A stretch of DNA of 27,776 bases from JAKPCT01 sp029553165 (GTDB lineage: Bacteria > Bacillota > UBA4882 > UBA8346): positions 1 through 27,776 of the forward strand of contig DAORZT010000037.1 in NCBI GenBank assembly GCA_035359995.1, given 5' to 3'. A program made the position numbers and the translations under genes. Numbering within the stretch: position 1 is the stretch's first letter; each line of letters begins with the position of its first letter. Under the pieces are notes generated by a model. That model searched no databases. It was not told the DNA's origin and saw only the letters and a list, made by a program, of their open reading frames with translations. Shown one piece after another: positions 14,676 through 23,589 of this stretch.

Positions 14676-15592
14676 TGGTATCTCTGCTCAATCGTCCGGA
14701 TCATCCTTAATAAAACTTCATTGATCGGCGTGGCCACACCATATTGTTTCCCCAGTTCAACCACAGTACCGGCAAAGATCTCCACCTCGGTCTTCCGGCC
14801 CGCTTCAACATCTTGCAACATTGAGGTTTTGCCTTCCGGTGACAGGCCATTGATGATCCCGGCAAAACTCCGGATATCAGCTTCAGTCAGATTGATACCT
14901 GCCTTTTGGGCAATCAACAACACCTCGCGCGCAGCATTCTCCATCAGTTCCCTGGCTTCAGTTATCCGCTGGAAGACACCATACGGCGCCCTTAAAATTG
15001 CCGATGTCTGGTTGATTCCGACATTCATCATAAACTTCCACCATAATTGTTGCAACATATCCTCCGGAATCTGATACGGGATCGCCGCACGGTCAAACAA
15101 ATCTTTAACCAGAACAACTTTTGCTGAATATTCGCTGTTTTTTGCTTCACCAAAGACGATCTTTCCCAAAGTGGAGCAGGTAGTAACAGTCCCTTCCCGG
15201 ACTGCATCAGTACCCACTACAAATGAATACAGCAATTTGTCCATCCCGTATTCGCGCCCGATAATCTCTTCACTGGTGATCCCGTTCAACAAAGAAAGAA
15301 TTATCGTTTCAGAACCAACGAACTTCCGGATTGCCTGAATACTCTCCGACAGATGGTGTTGTTTTACCGCAATGATAATAAGATCTGCCGGTTCTGCAGG
15401 ACTATCAGGTAAGATATAATTGAATTGATAAGCCCGCCCATTGATTGTGATTTCATTCTGTTGGTAACGCTGCAACCGTTCTCTGTCAACAATTACCGAA
15501 AGACACTCCGGATCATAGTTATGAAGCTGGGCGGCATAAATACTCCCAATCGCCCCCAAACCAGAAAGATAAACTCTTTTGATTGGTTTCAT
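14654..15592 (-). CDS. panE: 2-dehydropantoate 2-reductase family protein
   Basis: Reduces ketopantoate to pantoate with NADPH in pantothenate/CoA synthesis. 312 residues, ATG at 15592 with AAGGGGGAG before it. The N-terminal Rossmann motif is LSGLGAIGS (GxGxxG, residues 11-16), followed by DLIIIAVKQHHL (with the conserved Lys) and LSLLNGITSEE. The C-terminal helical domain carries WWKFMMNVGINQTSAIL (catalytic Lys and Asn region) and KTSMLQDVEAGRKTEVE. Length is normal. The family also includes reductases with other substrates, so the precise substrate is inferred. It begins 27 bases after the TIR gene and may be transcribed with it. Confidence 0.88.
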   Translation of the reverse strand: MKPIKRVYLSGLGAIGSIYAAQLHNYDPECLSVIVDRERLQRYQQNEITINGRAYQFNYILPDSPAEPADLIIIAVKQHHLSESIQAIRKFVGSETIILSLLNGITSEEIIGREYGMDKLLYSFVVGTDAVREGTVTTCSTLGKIVFGEAKNSEYSAKVVLVKDLFDRAAIPYQIPEDMLQQLWWKFMMNVGINQTSAILRAPYGVFQRITEARELMENAAREVLLIAQKAGINLTEADIRSFAGIINGLSPEGKTSMLQDVEAGRKTEVEIFAGTVVELGKQYGVATPINEVLLRMIRTIEQRYQQPKSWH

Positions 15593-15619
15593 TTCGCTCC
15601 CCCTTTATTAGAATCAAGG

Positions 15620-17317
15620 TTATTTCAACAAGCATACATACGGTTCAGTCTCTTTCCCCTTTCCTGTCAATGCCAGTTTACTTGATACCAAATATAAAGC
15701 CGGACGGACACCATAACCTGCCTCTGATACAAAACTTGAAGCAATAGTGCCTTCAGTAGTTACAAATAAGGTTTCACATGAGGTCGAACTTCTGGGCGTA
15801 ACCAGCCACCAACCGGCATAATTTCCGCGATAAATCTTAAGATTATCACGTTCGGCAGCTTCCGAAGTTAAAGCGGCTTTTAACTTCCAACCGCGGTCTT
15901 CGACATAATCAACCACTTCTTTAATCGAGAGTAAAAACACCCGATCTTTGACATTTTTAAAATAAGCCTTATCGTAATTGGCAATCGCCTGACGCGCTCT
16001 GGGAGTGTTCCGATCCCATGCGTACAACTCCGTTCCTCCCTGGTACTCACTTTGATCGCTCACTGACAACAGAATACGACGGGTAACAGGCTTAATCAGA
16101 TTCAACTCTTCACTGCTAAAATTATAAAGAAATCCCGGTTCATCATCATACGAATTGGTCCGGTAACTGCCCGAAATTGCATTAGCCGACGGAGGCGCGC
16201 TTGAATATTTCACTCGCTTCTCACTACTGTTAAGCCAATCGCGCAAACTAGACCAATACCAATTATTACTCCCCTTCATCTGCCGCAGTTCTTCAGCAGA
16301 ATAATCCATATAAACCGCAGAGTAATCTTTTCGAGTATCAAACTTTCTGCCGTGACTGGACTGGTTAAAAGCACCACTTTGAGCAGCGCTGAACGGCTTG
16401 ACGGAGATTATTTTTGTAGCAAACAGCAAGGGCTTCCCGTCTTCATCGATATTAATAACCCGCCAATCGATCGGTTGTCCGTTGTAGTTACCAAATCTGA
16501 TATAATCCCCTACCTTCAGTTGAATACTAATATTATCAACTTCTACCGCTGATGGTGGTTGGACTGGAAGCGCAGGCTGAGCTTTTGGCTCAACTACCGG
16601 CGCCGGAAGTTCCGGTATCCGGGGTTGTTGGACCGGAGGTTGCGGCTCTTCCGGCTTAACTTCGGATCCGGCTTTTGGTAATTCCGGAGAATCATCATTT
16701 CTACCAGTAGCCAACCCGACCTCTTGCTCTTTCATCCCAACATCATCTACCTGAACCGGCACATTATGACCACTCGGTTTTAAATACAGCAAAGCCAAAA
16801 TCCCAAAAACAAACATTGAAACCATCATTCCCAAAGCCAGATACTTCCAATGTTTGTGAGAATGCGACGGGACTGCGGCAGGTGGTGTCATTTGATAATT
16901 GTCTTTCTTATCCTTACTGCTTCGTAATTTGATTACTGTTTCTTTTAATTGTTCAATATGTTTGTCGATATCCGGCGTCAAGGCATCCAACCAGTGGGTT
17001 GAATACAGAAAGTATTCCATCGACTTGGTTGGTAAAACATTTTCAATCCGAAACGGAATAATAATCACATTTTTATTTACTGCACGTTCAACTTCTCTTA
17101 ATACTTGCTGCGAACGATTAGCTGCCGCCGAGAAGACCAAAACCATTATTTTGGCTTGAGCGATCGCTTCGACGATCGCTTCCCCCCATTCAACGCCAGG
17201 TAAAACGTCCCGCGGCGCAATCCAGCACCTAATCTGTTCAGATTCCAAGGCGTTACAGATTGCATCGGCAATCTTTTTATCTTTGAATGAATAGGAAATA
17301 AAAACATCATGACTCAT
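15620..17317 (-). CDS. TIR domain - TM - Pro-rich linker - DUF6273-like protein
   Basis: 565 residues, ATG at 17317 behind GGGGGTAAG. Residues 1-125 are a TIR domain: HDVFISYSFKDKKIADAICNAL, CWIAPRDVLPG, IMVLVFSAAANRSQQV, with Glu75 (LREVERA) at the position of the NADase catalytic Glu. One membrane helix lies at about 156-178 (KHWKYLALGMMVSMFVFGILALLYL). A Pro/Glu-rich linker spans 208-258. The remaining ~300 residues (KVGDYIRFGNYNGQPIDWRVI ... GVRPALYLV) match the pattern of the DUF6273 domain seen in many Bacillota proteins (IDWRVL near the start and VRPAL near the end). The topology predicts cytoplasmic TIR and extracytoplasmic DUF6273, so it looks like a one-piece receptor. Its role is unknown. 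It is divergent from the ankyrin gene. Confidence 0.88.
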   Translation of the reverse strand: MSHDVFISYSFKDKKIADAICNALESEQIRCWIAPRDVLPGVEWGEAIVEAIAQAKIMVLVFSAAANRSQQVLREVERAVNKNVIIIPFRIENVLPTKSMEYFLYSTHWLDALTPDIDKHIEQLKETVIKLRSSKDKKDNYQMTPPAAVPSHSHKHWKYLALGMMVSMFVFGILALLYLKPSGHNVPVQVDDVGMKEQEVGLATGRNDDSPELPKAGSEVKPEEPQPPVQQPRIPELPAPVVEPKAQPALPVQPPSAVEVDNISIQLKVGDYIRFGNYNGQPIDWRVINIDEDGKPLLFATKIISVKPFSAAQSGAFNQSSHGRKFDTRKDYSAVYMDYSAEELRQMKGSNNWYWSSLRDWLNSSEKRVKYSSAPPSANAISGSYRTNSYDDEPGFLYNFSSEELNLIKPVTRRILLSVSDQSEYQGGTELYAWDRNTPRARQAIANYDKAYFKNVKDRVFLLSIKEVVDYVEDRGWKLKAALTSEAAERDNLKIYRGNYAGWWLVTPRSSTSCETLFVTTEGTIASSFVSEAGYGVRPALYLVSSKLALTGKGKETEPYVCLLK

Positions 17318-17502
17318 TAATATAACTTACCCCCAAAACCAATTTAAAACACTGCAGGAAATCCTGATTATTAGCAGAATTAACCCATTAAAAGGTGATC
17401 GTTTCGCTATTAAATAACTTGGTATTTTTTATATTATAACAGATTACAAAGATATTATCTTACATTTTCAAGAAGGAAATTGTCAGTAATTTGGAGGATC
17501 AG

Positions 17503-19650
17503 ATGCATCCCAGATTAAAAACAGTCGCGATTATACTGCTAACGCTTCTCTATCTCCTCTGTTATCAGATTCAAGCTTGGGGAGAAGTAACAATAACTGA
17601 TATCAAGTCTTGGAACCATCCTTTAAAAGAAGTATTCCGGAAGTACAACATTACCGTTGACAAAGTCCAACTCCAAAAAGACTTAACTTTATTCTCGGTC
17701 AAGCTTCCCCATAATTCTCCACTGGAAGATCAGGCATACTTTGAGGAGATGCTATTAGCTGTTGCCAAAGAAAATGAATATTGGAACTTTATAATCAGTG
17801 ATCCGTCCAAACCTCTGACCGTTAAAATCAGATGTGACTTATATTCGGAAACAATCATCAGTGCCGAATACAGTACCCGGGAAAAGTATTTCCAAAAAAC
17901 AGTCGAAGTACACCGGTGGAAGATCCCCCAAATCGTCAGTAAGCATCTGGGAACAAAAAAAACCGCTCCGACCATACTGTCTGTCAAAGAAGTATTCGGC
18001 CGGCGCTATTATTTAATTAAAAATCCGGATGACGTTCAATCCAGTGAAAAACCGTTGTTTTCTGAAGCTGTATACGGGATTGATGTTTTAACTGGCTCGT
18101 TCTTTATCTGGCATCCTGCAAAAAATATTCCGTTGCCATATAGTAAGTATTTACCTGATTTTAAGACTGAACAAGGGCTTTTAAATTATTTTTTAGTCCA
18201 AGCCTGCCGTCAGGGTTATCCGGAAGTGGTTAAAGGCTTGCTCTTTCATCGAGCTGATATTAACCATCAAAACGAAGACGGTCAAACACCGCTGCATCAG
18301 ACTTGTTGGACCGAACACCGCCAGATTGTTGAGTTATTGATTAATAATGGTGCTAACCTAAACATTCAGGACAAATACCGGCGAACTCCGTTGCATATTG
18401 CCTGTTCAGCTGAGCAGATTGCAATTGCGCAGTTATTGATTGAAAAAGGGGCCAATATTAACGCCATCGACCGCAACAATGATACTGCCTTGGTTGCTGC
18501 TATTGAAAACCACAAAGTTAACGTGGCCAAAATGCTGATTGACAATAACGCTGACGTTAATCTGCAATGCCGGGATGGAAATGCCGCTTTGCACCGGGCC
18601 TGTGAAGAAAAATACCTCGATTTGGTTGTTTTGCTCCTTAAAAAGGGCGCCAAACTCAATCTAATCAATGACCGGGGAGAGACCCCGTTACATACTGCCA
18701 GCCTTAATAACTCATTAGAGATTATTAAAATCCTGATCAATAACGGCGCTAATCCTAAAGCCAAAGATAACAATGGGGCAACTCCATTACATAAAGCCTG
18801 CCATCTGGGAATAATTGAGATCATTGACTATCTGCTTGAGCAAAAGATCGACATCAACTGCCAAACAAACAAAGGCAAAACACCATTATCCGAGGCTTAC
18901 CGCAACCGCCATTTTAAGCTGATTGAACATCTCTTAAACCGGGGCGCTAATCCGGACATTCAAGATAGCGATGGGAAAACAATTCTTTATGAAAGTTGCG
19001 AAAGAAGTAATCTTAAATTAGTAGCTTTATTGTTGGCAAAAGGGGCTAATCCCAATATCCGCACTAATAACGGCCGAACCGTCCTACATCTTGCCAGCGA
19101 AAAAGGGGATTTTGAGCTTTTGAAGCTTTTATTAGCCAAAAACGTTGATGTTAATACCCAGGATAATCAGGGCAAAACGCCACTCCATATCAATGCTTCT
19201 CAATTAAACAACCTCGAGCTTTGTGAATTACTGATCACGCAAGGAGCAGATCTTAATCTAACCGACCACCATGGCAGAACAGCCCTGTTAATTGCCTGTG
19301 AAGCCGAAAATAAGCAAACCGCACAGCTATTAATCAAGAAAGGCGCCAATGTTAATCTCCCGGCCAGGAATGGAAAGACGCCCTTACATCTTGTTTCCTG
19401 GAATGGGAATCTTCAATTAGTTGAATTATTAATTGCAAATGGGGCGAACCTAAACGCTGTTGATTGCGACGGTAATACCGCACTGCATTTTGCCTGCAGA
19501 AGAAGTCAGCTCGAAGTAGTTAAACTACTTTTAAAAGCAGGTATTGATCCGCAAATAACAAATAATAAAAGGCAAAGCGCCCTGGATGAAGCAATTCGGA
19601 CCGGTAACACCGAATTGATTACTTTAATCACCAATGGATTAAAAAAGTAA
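17503..19650 (+). CDS. Exported protein with 15 ankyrin repeats
   Basis: 715 residues from ATG at 17503, chosen for GGAGG five bases upstream (an in-frame TTG at 17491 overlaps that site). A signal peptide (KTVAIILLTLLYLLCYQIQAWG, cleavage near residue 27) is followed by a 210-residue domain I do not recognise (EVTITDIKSWNHPLKEVFRKY...). Fifteen ankyrin repeats of 33 residues then run from about residue 226 to the end: GxTPLHxAC...LELLINNGANxNxQD. Most keep TPLH or TALH and GA(N/D). The eleventh has one extra residue. No catalytic domain or membrane anchor is visible, so it should be a secreted or wall-associated binding protein. It shares a 185-base divergent promoter zone with the TIR gene. 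Confidence 0.9.
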   Translation: MHPRLKTVAIILLTLLYLLCYQIQAWGEVTITDIKSWNHPLKEVFRKYNITVDKVQLQKDLTLFSVKLPHNSPLEDQAYFEEMLLAVAKENEYWNFIISDPSKPLTVKIRCDLYSETIISAEYSTREKYFQKTVEVHRWKIPQIVSKHLGTKKTAPTILSVKEVFGRRYYLIKNPDDVQSSEKPLFSEAVYGIDVLTGSFFIWHPAKNIPLPYSKYLPDFKTEQGLLNYFLVQACRQGYPEVVKGLLFHRADINHQNEDGQTPLHQTCWTEHRQIVELLINNGANLNIQDKYRRTPLHIACSAEQIAIAQLLIEKGANINAIDRNNDTALVAAIENHKVNVAKMLIDNNADVNLQCRDGNAALHRACEEKYLDLVVLLLKKGAKLNLINDRGETPLHTASLNNSLEIIKILINNGANPKAKDNNGATPLHKACHLGIIEIIDYLLEQKIDINCQTNKGKTPLSEAYRNRHFKLIEHLLNRGANPDIQDSDGKTILYESCERSNLKLVALLLAKGANPNIRTNNGRTVLHLASEKGDFELLKLLLAKNVDVNTQDNQGKTPLHINASQLNNLELCELLITQGADLNLTDHHGRTALLIACEAENKQTAQLLIKKGANVNLPARNGKTPLHLVSWNGNLQLVELLIANGANLNAVDCDGNTALHFACRRSQLEVVKLLLKAGIDPQITNNKRQSALDEAIRTGNTELITLITNGLKK

Positions 19651-19682
19651 TCAGTGTTGTATGTTGTTACCCTTTTCTCCTC

Positions 19683-20420
19683 TTAGATTACAATTCCTCC
19701 ATTAGGGCTGATCACCTGTCCGGTAATGAATGAAGCCTGTTCTGAAGCTAAAAACAACGCTAGTTCAGCAATTTCCCTGGGCGTTCCCAGCCGTTGCAGC
19801 GGCGTCTTCTGGGCCATCTCCTGCTTGTCGGCAGTGGTGTAGCCGACAAGCATATCGGTTTCAATGATCCCTGGCGCAATACAGTTAACCCTGATCTTTG
19901 AAGGTCCAAGCTCTTTGGCTAATGATTTGGTCAATCCAATCACTCCGGCTTTGGCCGCTGCATAATGAGCTTCACAAGAAGCGCCAACCATTCCCCAGAT
20001 TGAACTGATATTGATGATCTGCCCTTCTTTACGGGGCAACATATATCTTAACACGCTTTGACTGCAATAAAAGACTCCTTTTAAGTTGGTATCACAAACC
20101 AGATCCCAATCTTGCTCCGTAAGATCAATAAACAACTTCGACTGAGCCACGCCGGCGTTATTAATTAACAGATCGATCGTTCCAAACTTCGCCACACCGG
20201 CATTAACCAGCGCATCAACCTGCGGCCGGACCGTCACATCTGCCTGACCGATCTCTAAGGAATGATTGAATTGTTCTTTTAAATCCTGGAGCGGTTTTAA
20301 CTTATCAGGGGCTAAATTACGGACATTGGCAATCACATTCCAACCATTACTAACAAAAACTTCTGCCAGCGCCAGCCCAATCCCCCGAGCCGCCCCGGTA
20401 ACCAACACCGTCTTTTTCAA
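19683..20420 (-). CDS. Short-chain dehydrogenase/reductase, FabG-like
   Basis: 245 residues. TTG at 20420 is the start, with AGGAGG about nine bases upstream. Classical SDR features: VTGAARGIGLALAE (TGxxxGIG cofactor loop), ADVT, LLINNAGVAQ (NNAG), catalytic Ser in NISSIWG, Tyr-Lys in HYAAAKAG, and the IAPGIIETDM loop, ending in FITGQVISPNGGIVI. The length and motifs fit 3-oxoacyl-ACP reductases, but many SDRs look alike, and an orphan copy outside a fab cluster may act on another carbonyl substrate. It follows csoR by 34 bases on the same strand and is probably the last gene of the copper operon. Confidence 0.88.
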   Translation of the reverse strand: MKKTVLVTGAARGIGLALAEVFVSNGWNVIANVRNLAPDKLKPLQDLKEQFNHSLEIGQADVTVRPQVDALVNAGVAKFGTIDLLINNAGVAQSKLFIDLTEQDWDLVCDTNLKGVFYCSQSVLRYMLPRKEGQIINISSIWGMVGASCEAHYAAAKAGVIGLTKSLAKELGPSKIRVNCIAPGIIETDMLVGYTTADKQEMAQKTPLQRLGTPREIAELALFLASEQASFITGQVISPNGGIVI

Positions 20421-20454
20421 AACTCAAATCCTCCTAAAGCTTTAATCCCAATCA

Positions 20455-20724
20455 TTATTTACTCATATACTTCCCTAACAACTCAATCACTTCTTCAATC
20501 TTCTCATCTCCGTGACCTGCTTCAAAAGCCTGTTTGACACAGCTCTTCACATGCTGCTCCAAGATCATCAGATTAACCTTCTTAAGTTGGGCTTCGACCG
20601 CCAATACCTGTTTTAAAACATCAACACAATAACGTTCATCCTCAATCATCTTGATGATCCCCTCAATCTGCCCTTTGGAAGTCTTCAGAAGATTGAGGAC
20701 CGGTTGCCGGTTACTGTTTATCAA
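20455..20724 (-). CDS. csoR: CsoR-type copper-sensing repressor
   Basis: All-helical DUF156 repressor of about 89 residues. Counted from the GTG alternative at 20733, it has the copper ligands C36 (YCVDVLKQV), H61 and C65 (QHVKSC), the C-H-C set of CsoR. TSKGQIEGIIKMIEDE is the usual N-terminal helix. TTG at 20724 is preferred because TAGGTGAT lies five bases before it. Cu(I) binding releases CsoR from its operator. Here the gene lies 27 bases downstream of copA, whose promoter carries a fitting operator, so the operon is likely autoregulated. A formaldehyde (FrmR) or nickel (RcnR) sensor is unlikely given the ligands and context. Confidence 0.93.
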   Translation of the reverse strand: MINSNRQPVLNLLKTSKGQIEGIIKMIEDERYCVDVLKQVLAVEAQLKKVNLMILEQHVKSCVKQAFEAGHGDEKIEEVIELLGKYMSK

Positions 20725-20750
20725 ATCAATCACCTACACATTAATATTGA

Positions 20751-23234
20751 TCACTGCAGTTTGTAGCTGGGCTCAAGATTAACTTTTTTCAGCCGTAAAG
20801 AGTTATAAATGACATTGAGTGAACTTAGCGACATTGCCGCTGCACCAATCATCGGATGCAACAGCCCCAGGAACGCTACAGGAATCGCAATGGCATTATA
20901 AATCCATGCCCAGAAATAGTTCTCCTTAATCTTCCTGAAGGTCGCTCGGGAGAGCTTGATTGCCACAATAACACCACTTAGTTCACCCCTGACCAAAGTG
21001 ACGTCAGCTGCCTCAATGGCAACATCCGTCCCGGTACCAATTGCAATCCCAACATTGGCTTGTTTCAAAGCGGGAGCATCATTGATCCCGTCACCAACCA
21101 TTGCTACAATACCATATTGCTGTTGCAGCCTTCGGATCTCTTCGACCTTGCCATTGGGTAATACTTCGGCAATCGTATGGCTGATCCCTACCTTATTACT
21201 GATCGCCATTGCCGTCTGCAGATTATCACCGGTAAGCATTGCTGTCTTAATTCCCATCTTTTCAAGCTCGGCAATTGCTGCTACCGAATCTTCTTTCAGC
21301 GGATCAGCAACCGCTACAATCCCAATTAACACATTGTCGCGCGCGATCATCATTACTGTCTTCGCTTCCGCTTCCAGTCTGCTCAATTCCGCTTCACCGG
21401 CACTGAAATCAATCTGATTGGCCTCCATCAACTTACGGTTACCAACCAGTATCTTCGCTCCGTCAACCGTCCCTATCACTCCCATTCCGGTAACTGCTGT
21501 AAACGCTGCGACCGTTCCCAAACTGACCTTCCGGTTCCGGGCATGTTCAACCAGCGCAGCAGCCAATGGGTGTTCGGACCCGTTTTCGATTGTCCCCGCA
21601 TAATATAGTAATTCTTCTTCGGAAATATTGCCTTTTGTGATTAAATCAGTAACTTCCGGCTTACCTTTGGTTATTGTTCCGGTCTTATCAAACGCAATCA
21701 CCTTTAAATCCTTGAGATTTTGGACTGCCTCGCCATTCCGAATCAAGATCCCTCTTTCGGCGCCAACCCCGCTTCCCACCATCAACGCCGTCGGAGTTCC
21801 CAATCCTAAAGCACAAGGACAGGCGATTACCAATACTGACGTCGCGGTGATAAATGCTAATGCTAAATGTGACAGATGGGGATTAACCCAAGGCAAATAG
21901 TGGGCTGCCCAATTAATAATTTGTAAATAAAACTCCGGAAAGAGCAAAAACGATATTAAATTCACTATTGTCAGGAGAATAATCACTGGAACGAAATAAC
22001 CGGTAACCCGGTCGGCAAACTCCTGGATCGGTACCTTACTTCCCTGACACTCTTCAACCAACTTGATCACTTGCGCCAAAAACGTATCCTTTCCTACCTT
22101 GGAAACCTGAACCTTTAAAAGTCCTTGCTTATTAATGGTGGCGCCAATAACCGCATGGCCTTTCTCCCGTTTTACGGGCATCGACTCTCCCGTTGCCATT
22201 GACTCATCAACCAAACTACTACCATCAATCACAATCCCATCCGTAGGGATCTTCTCCCCTGGGCGAATGACCATGACATCTCCGACTTGTAAATCTTTAA
22301 CCTGGAACTCATGTTCCACCCCGTCCACCAAAATCTTTGCCGTCTTGGCTCCCAGTTGGACCAACTTTCTAATTGCCTGTGACGCTTTCCCTTTAGCCCG
22401 TGCTTCCAGGTATTTTCCGATCAGATGAAAGGTGATGATCATCGCTGCCATATCAATAAAGGAATGCATTGGAATGAAAAAACCCACTAAGCCAATTAAA
22501 TATGGCGGTAATGAACCCAAAGACACGAGCACGTCCATATTGGCACTCCTGTTAACAAGCGCCCGCCAACTGGCTTTATGGATTGGCATTCCAATAATGA
22601 AAATAACCGGAAAGCCCAAGAGCACCGTCATGGTATAATAACCAGGGATATGGGTGCCAAACATCTCAATCAGCATCAGTGTCATAATTACCGCTGTAAA
22701 TCCTATTGACCACAGCATCTTCCGCTTGGCCTGTAACAACTTCACCTCATTTTCATCAACCATCACAACAGTTTCATCATTTAAAGTGAGTTCAAATCCC
22801 AAAGTTTCACCCTGCTTCTTGATGGCCAGCAACCCGGTCCGGGCCGGATCATATTTAACTATGGCTGTTTCGGTTGCAAAATTAATTGTAGCCGAGACTA
22901 CTCCATCGAGTTGATTTAACATTTGCTCGAGACGGTTGGCGCATGCTGTACAACTCATTCCGTTTACTTTCAGATTTAACGTTGCTGTTTCTTTAGTATC
23001 ATCCATTACTAAACCGGCTCGATATCCTAAGTTGTTAATCAATTCAATCAACTCTTGCGCATTGGTCTTAGTGGCATCAAACCGGATATCCGCTTTTTCG
23101 GTGGCAAGATTAACAGTGGCTGTTACAACCCCATCTTTATCCTGCAGTTTTTTAGCTATATTAGCTGCACAACCACTACAGGTCATACCTTCGATGTTCA
23201 GTTTTACTGCTTGGACCTTATCACTGTTTCCCAT
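20751..23234 (-). CDS. copA: Copper-exporting P1B-type ATPase
   Basis: 827 residues from ATG at 23234 (AAAGGGG seven bases upstream). An ATG at 23252 and longer frames would overlap the operator or promoter and are rejected. Two N-terminal heavy-metal domains carry GMTCSGC (16-22) and GMSCTAC (92-98). The P-type core follows: eight predicted membrane helices, MATGES (actuator), CPC at 472-474 in the transport helix, DKTGT with the phosphorylated D516, SEHPLAAALVEHA (HP motif) and GDGINDAPAL. NYFWAWIYNAIAIPVAFLGL and MSLSSLNVIYNSLRLKK near the end are the Cu(I)-type signatures. It exports cytoplasmic Cu(I). First gene of copA-csoR-SDR. Confidence 0.97.
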   Translation of the reverse strand: MGNSDKVQAVKLNIEGMTCSGCAANIAKKLQDKDGVVTATVNLATEKADIRFDATKTNAQELIELINNLGYRAGLVMDDTKETATLNLKVNGMSCTACANRLEQMLNQLDGVVSATINFATETAIVKYDPARTGLLAIKKQGETLGFELTLNDETVVMVDENEVKLLQAKRKMLWSIGFTAVIMTLMLIEMFGTHIPGYYTMTVLLGFPVIFIIGMPIHKASWRALVNRSANMDVLVSLGSLPPYLIGLVGFFIPMHSFIDMAAMIITFHLIGKYLEARAKGKASQAIRKLVQLGAKTAKILVDGVEHEFQVKDLQVGDVMVIRPGEKIPTDGIVIDGSSLVDESMATGESMPVKREKGHAVIGATINKQGLLKVQVSKVGKDTFLAQVIKLVEECQGSKVPIQEFADRVTGYFVPVIILLTIVNLISFLLFPEFYLQIINWAAHYLPWVNPHLSHLALAFITATSVLVIACPCALGLGTPTALMVGSGVGAERGILIRNGEAVQNLKDLKVIAFDKTGTITKGKPEVTDLITKGNISEEELLYYAGTIENGSEHPLAAALVEHARNRKVSLGTVAAFTAVTGMGVIGTVDGAKILVGNRKLMEANQIDFSAGEAELSRLEAEAKTVMMIARDNVLIGIVAVADPLKEDSVAAIAELEKMGIKTAMLTGDNLQTAMAISNKVGISHTIAEVLPNGKVEEIRRLQQQYGIVAMVGDGINDAPALKQANVGIAIGTGTDVAIEAADVTLVRGELSGVIVAIKLSRATFRKIKENYFWAWIYNAIAIPVAFLGLLHPMIGAAAMSLSSLNVIYNSLRLKKVNLEPSYKLQ

Positions 23235-23256
23235 TTCAAAAACCCCTTTCATAATC

Positions 23257-23280
23257 CTACCCCCGGCAGGGGAGGGGTAT
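23257..23280 (-). promoter_or_regulatory. CsoR-like operator upstream of copA
   Basis: An imperfect GC-rich inverted repeat, TACCCC...GGGGGTA, in an otherwise A+T-rich leader. It resembles known CsoR sites (TACCC-GGGTA type). It begins a few bases past the -10 box, over the expected transcription start, so repressor binding would block RNA polymerase. It also lies just before the copA ribosome-binding site. Confidence 0.65.
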
Positions 23281-23286
23281 ATATAG

Positions 23287-23315
23287 ATTATACCATTCGC
23301 TTTGTTATTAGTCAA
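23287..23315 (-). promoter_or_regulatory. Promoter of copA-csoR-SDR
   Basis: TTGACT (23310-23315), 17-base spacer, consensus TATAAT (23287-23292) on the minus strand, directly upstream of the CsoR-like operator. Confidence 0.8.
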
Positions 23316-23589
23316 ACAAGGTTGCTACCAATCTTTTCACTTAAAGGCTGGCGACCATTTTTGGCAGTTAATATTATGTTGCAATTCCAAACAAATATAC
23401 CCTTACCGAAACTCAGGGCCATACTAAAACAAAATCTAATTACTATCTTTTTTTAATCTTTTAAATTATTATTAAAGTAGATATTTTAAACACTTGATAA
23501 CAAATTAGTGATTTACTGAGCTCTTGACTATTAAGTTAAAGCAAAATGGTTATTTTACCTTTAATCCATTCTTAAAATTGGAGATTAAT

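Noticed and set aside
17491..17502. TTG at 17491 as start of the ankyrin protein
   Set aside because: It overlaps the GGAGG that serves the ATG at 17503, and the signal peptide is better placed from the ATG.
18366..18824. 152-codon open frame on the minus strand inside the ankyrin gene
   Set aside because: It is antisense to the repeats, Leu/Ile/Ala/Ser-rich from the codon bias of the sense repeats, and has no ribosome-binding site. It is a shadow frame.
18180..19640. Regularly spaced repeats as a CRISPR array or DNA tandem repeat
   Set aside because: The roughly 99-base periodicity is the 33-residue ankyrin repeat; the DNA units are diverged and fully coding.
20956..21417. 153-codon plus-strand frame within copA, with similar shorter ones to 23456
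   Set aside because: Antisense to a well-supported copA, Ala/Ser/Thr/Ile-rich mirror composition, and no promoter or ribosome-binding site.
23253..23315. Longer N-terminus for CopA starting upstream of 23252
   Set aside because: It would lie over the -10 and -35 boxes and the CsoR-like operator, and adds no recognisable domain.
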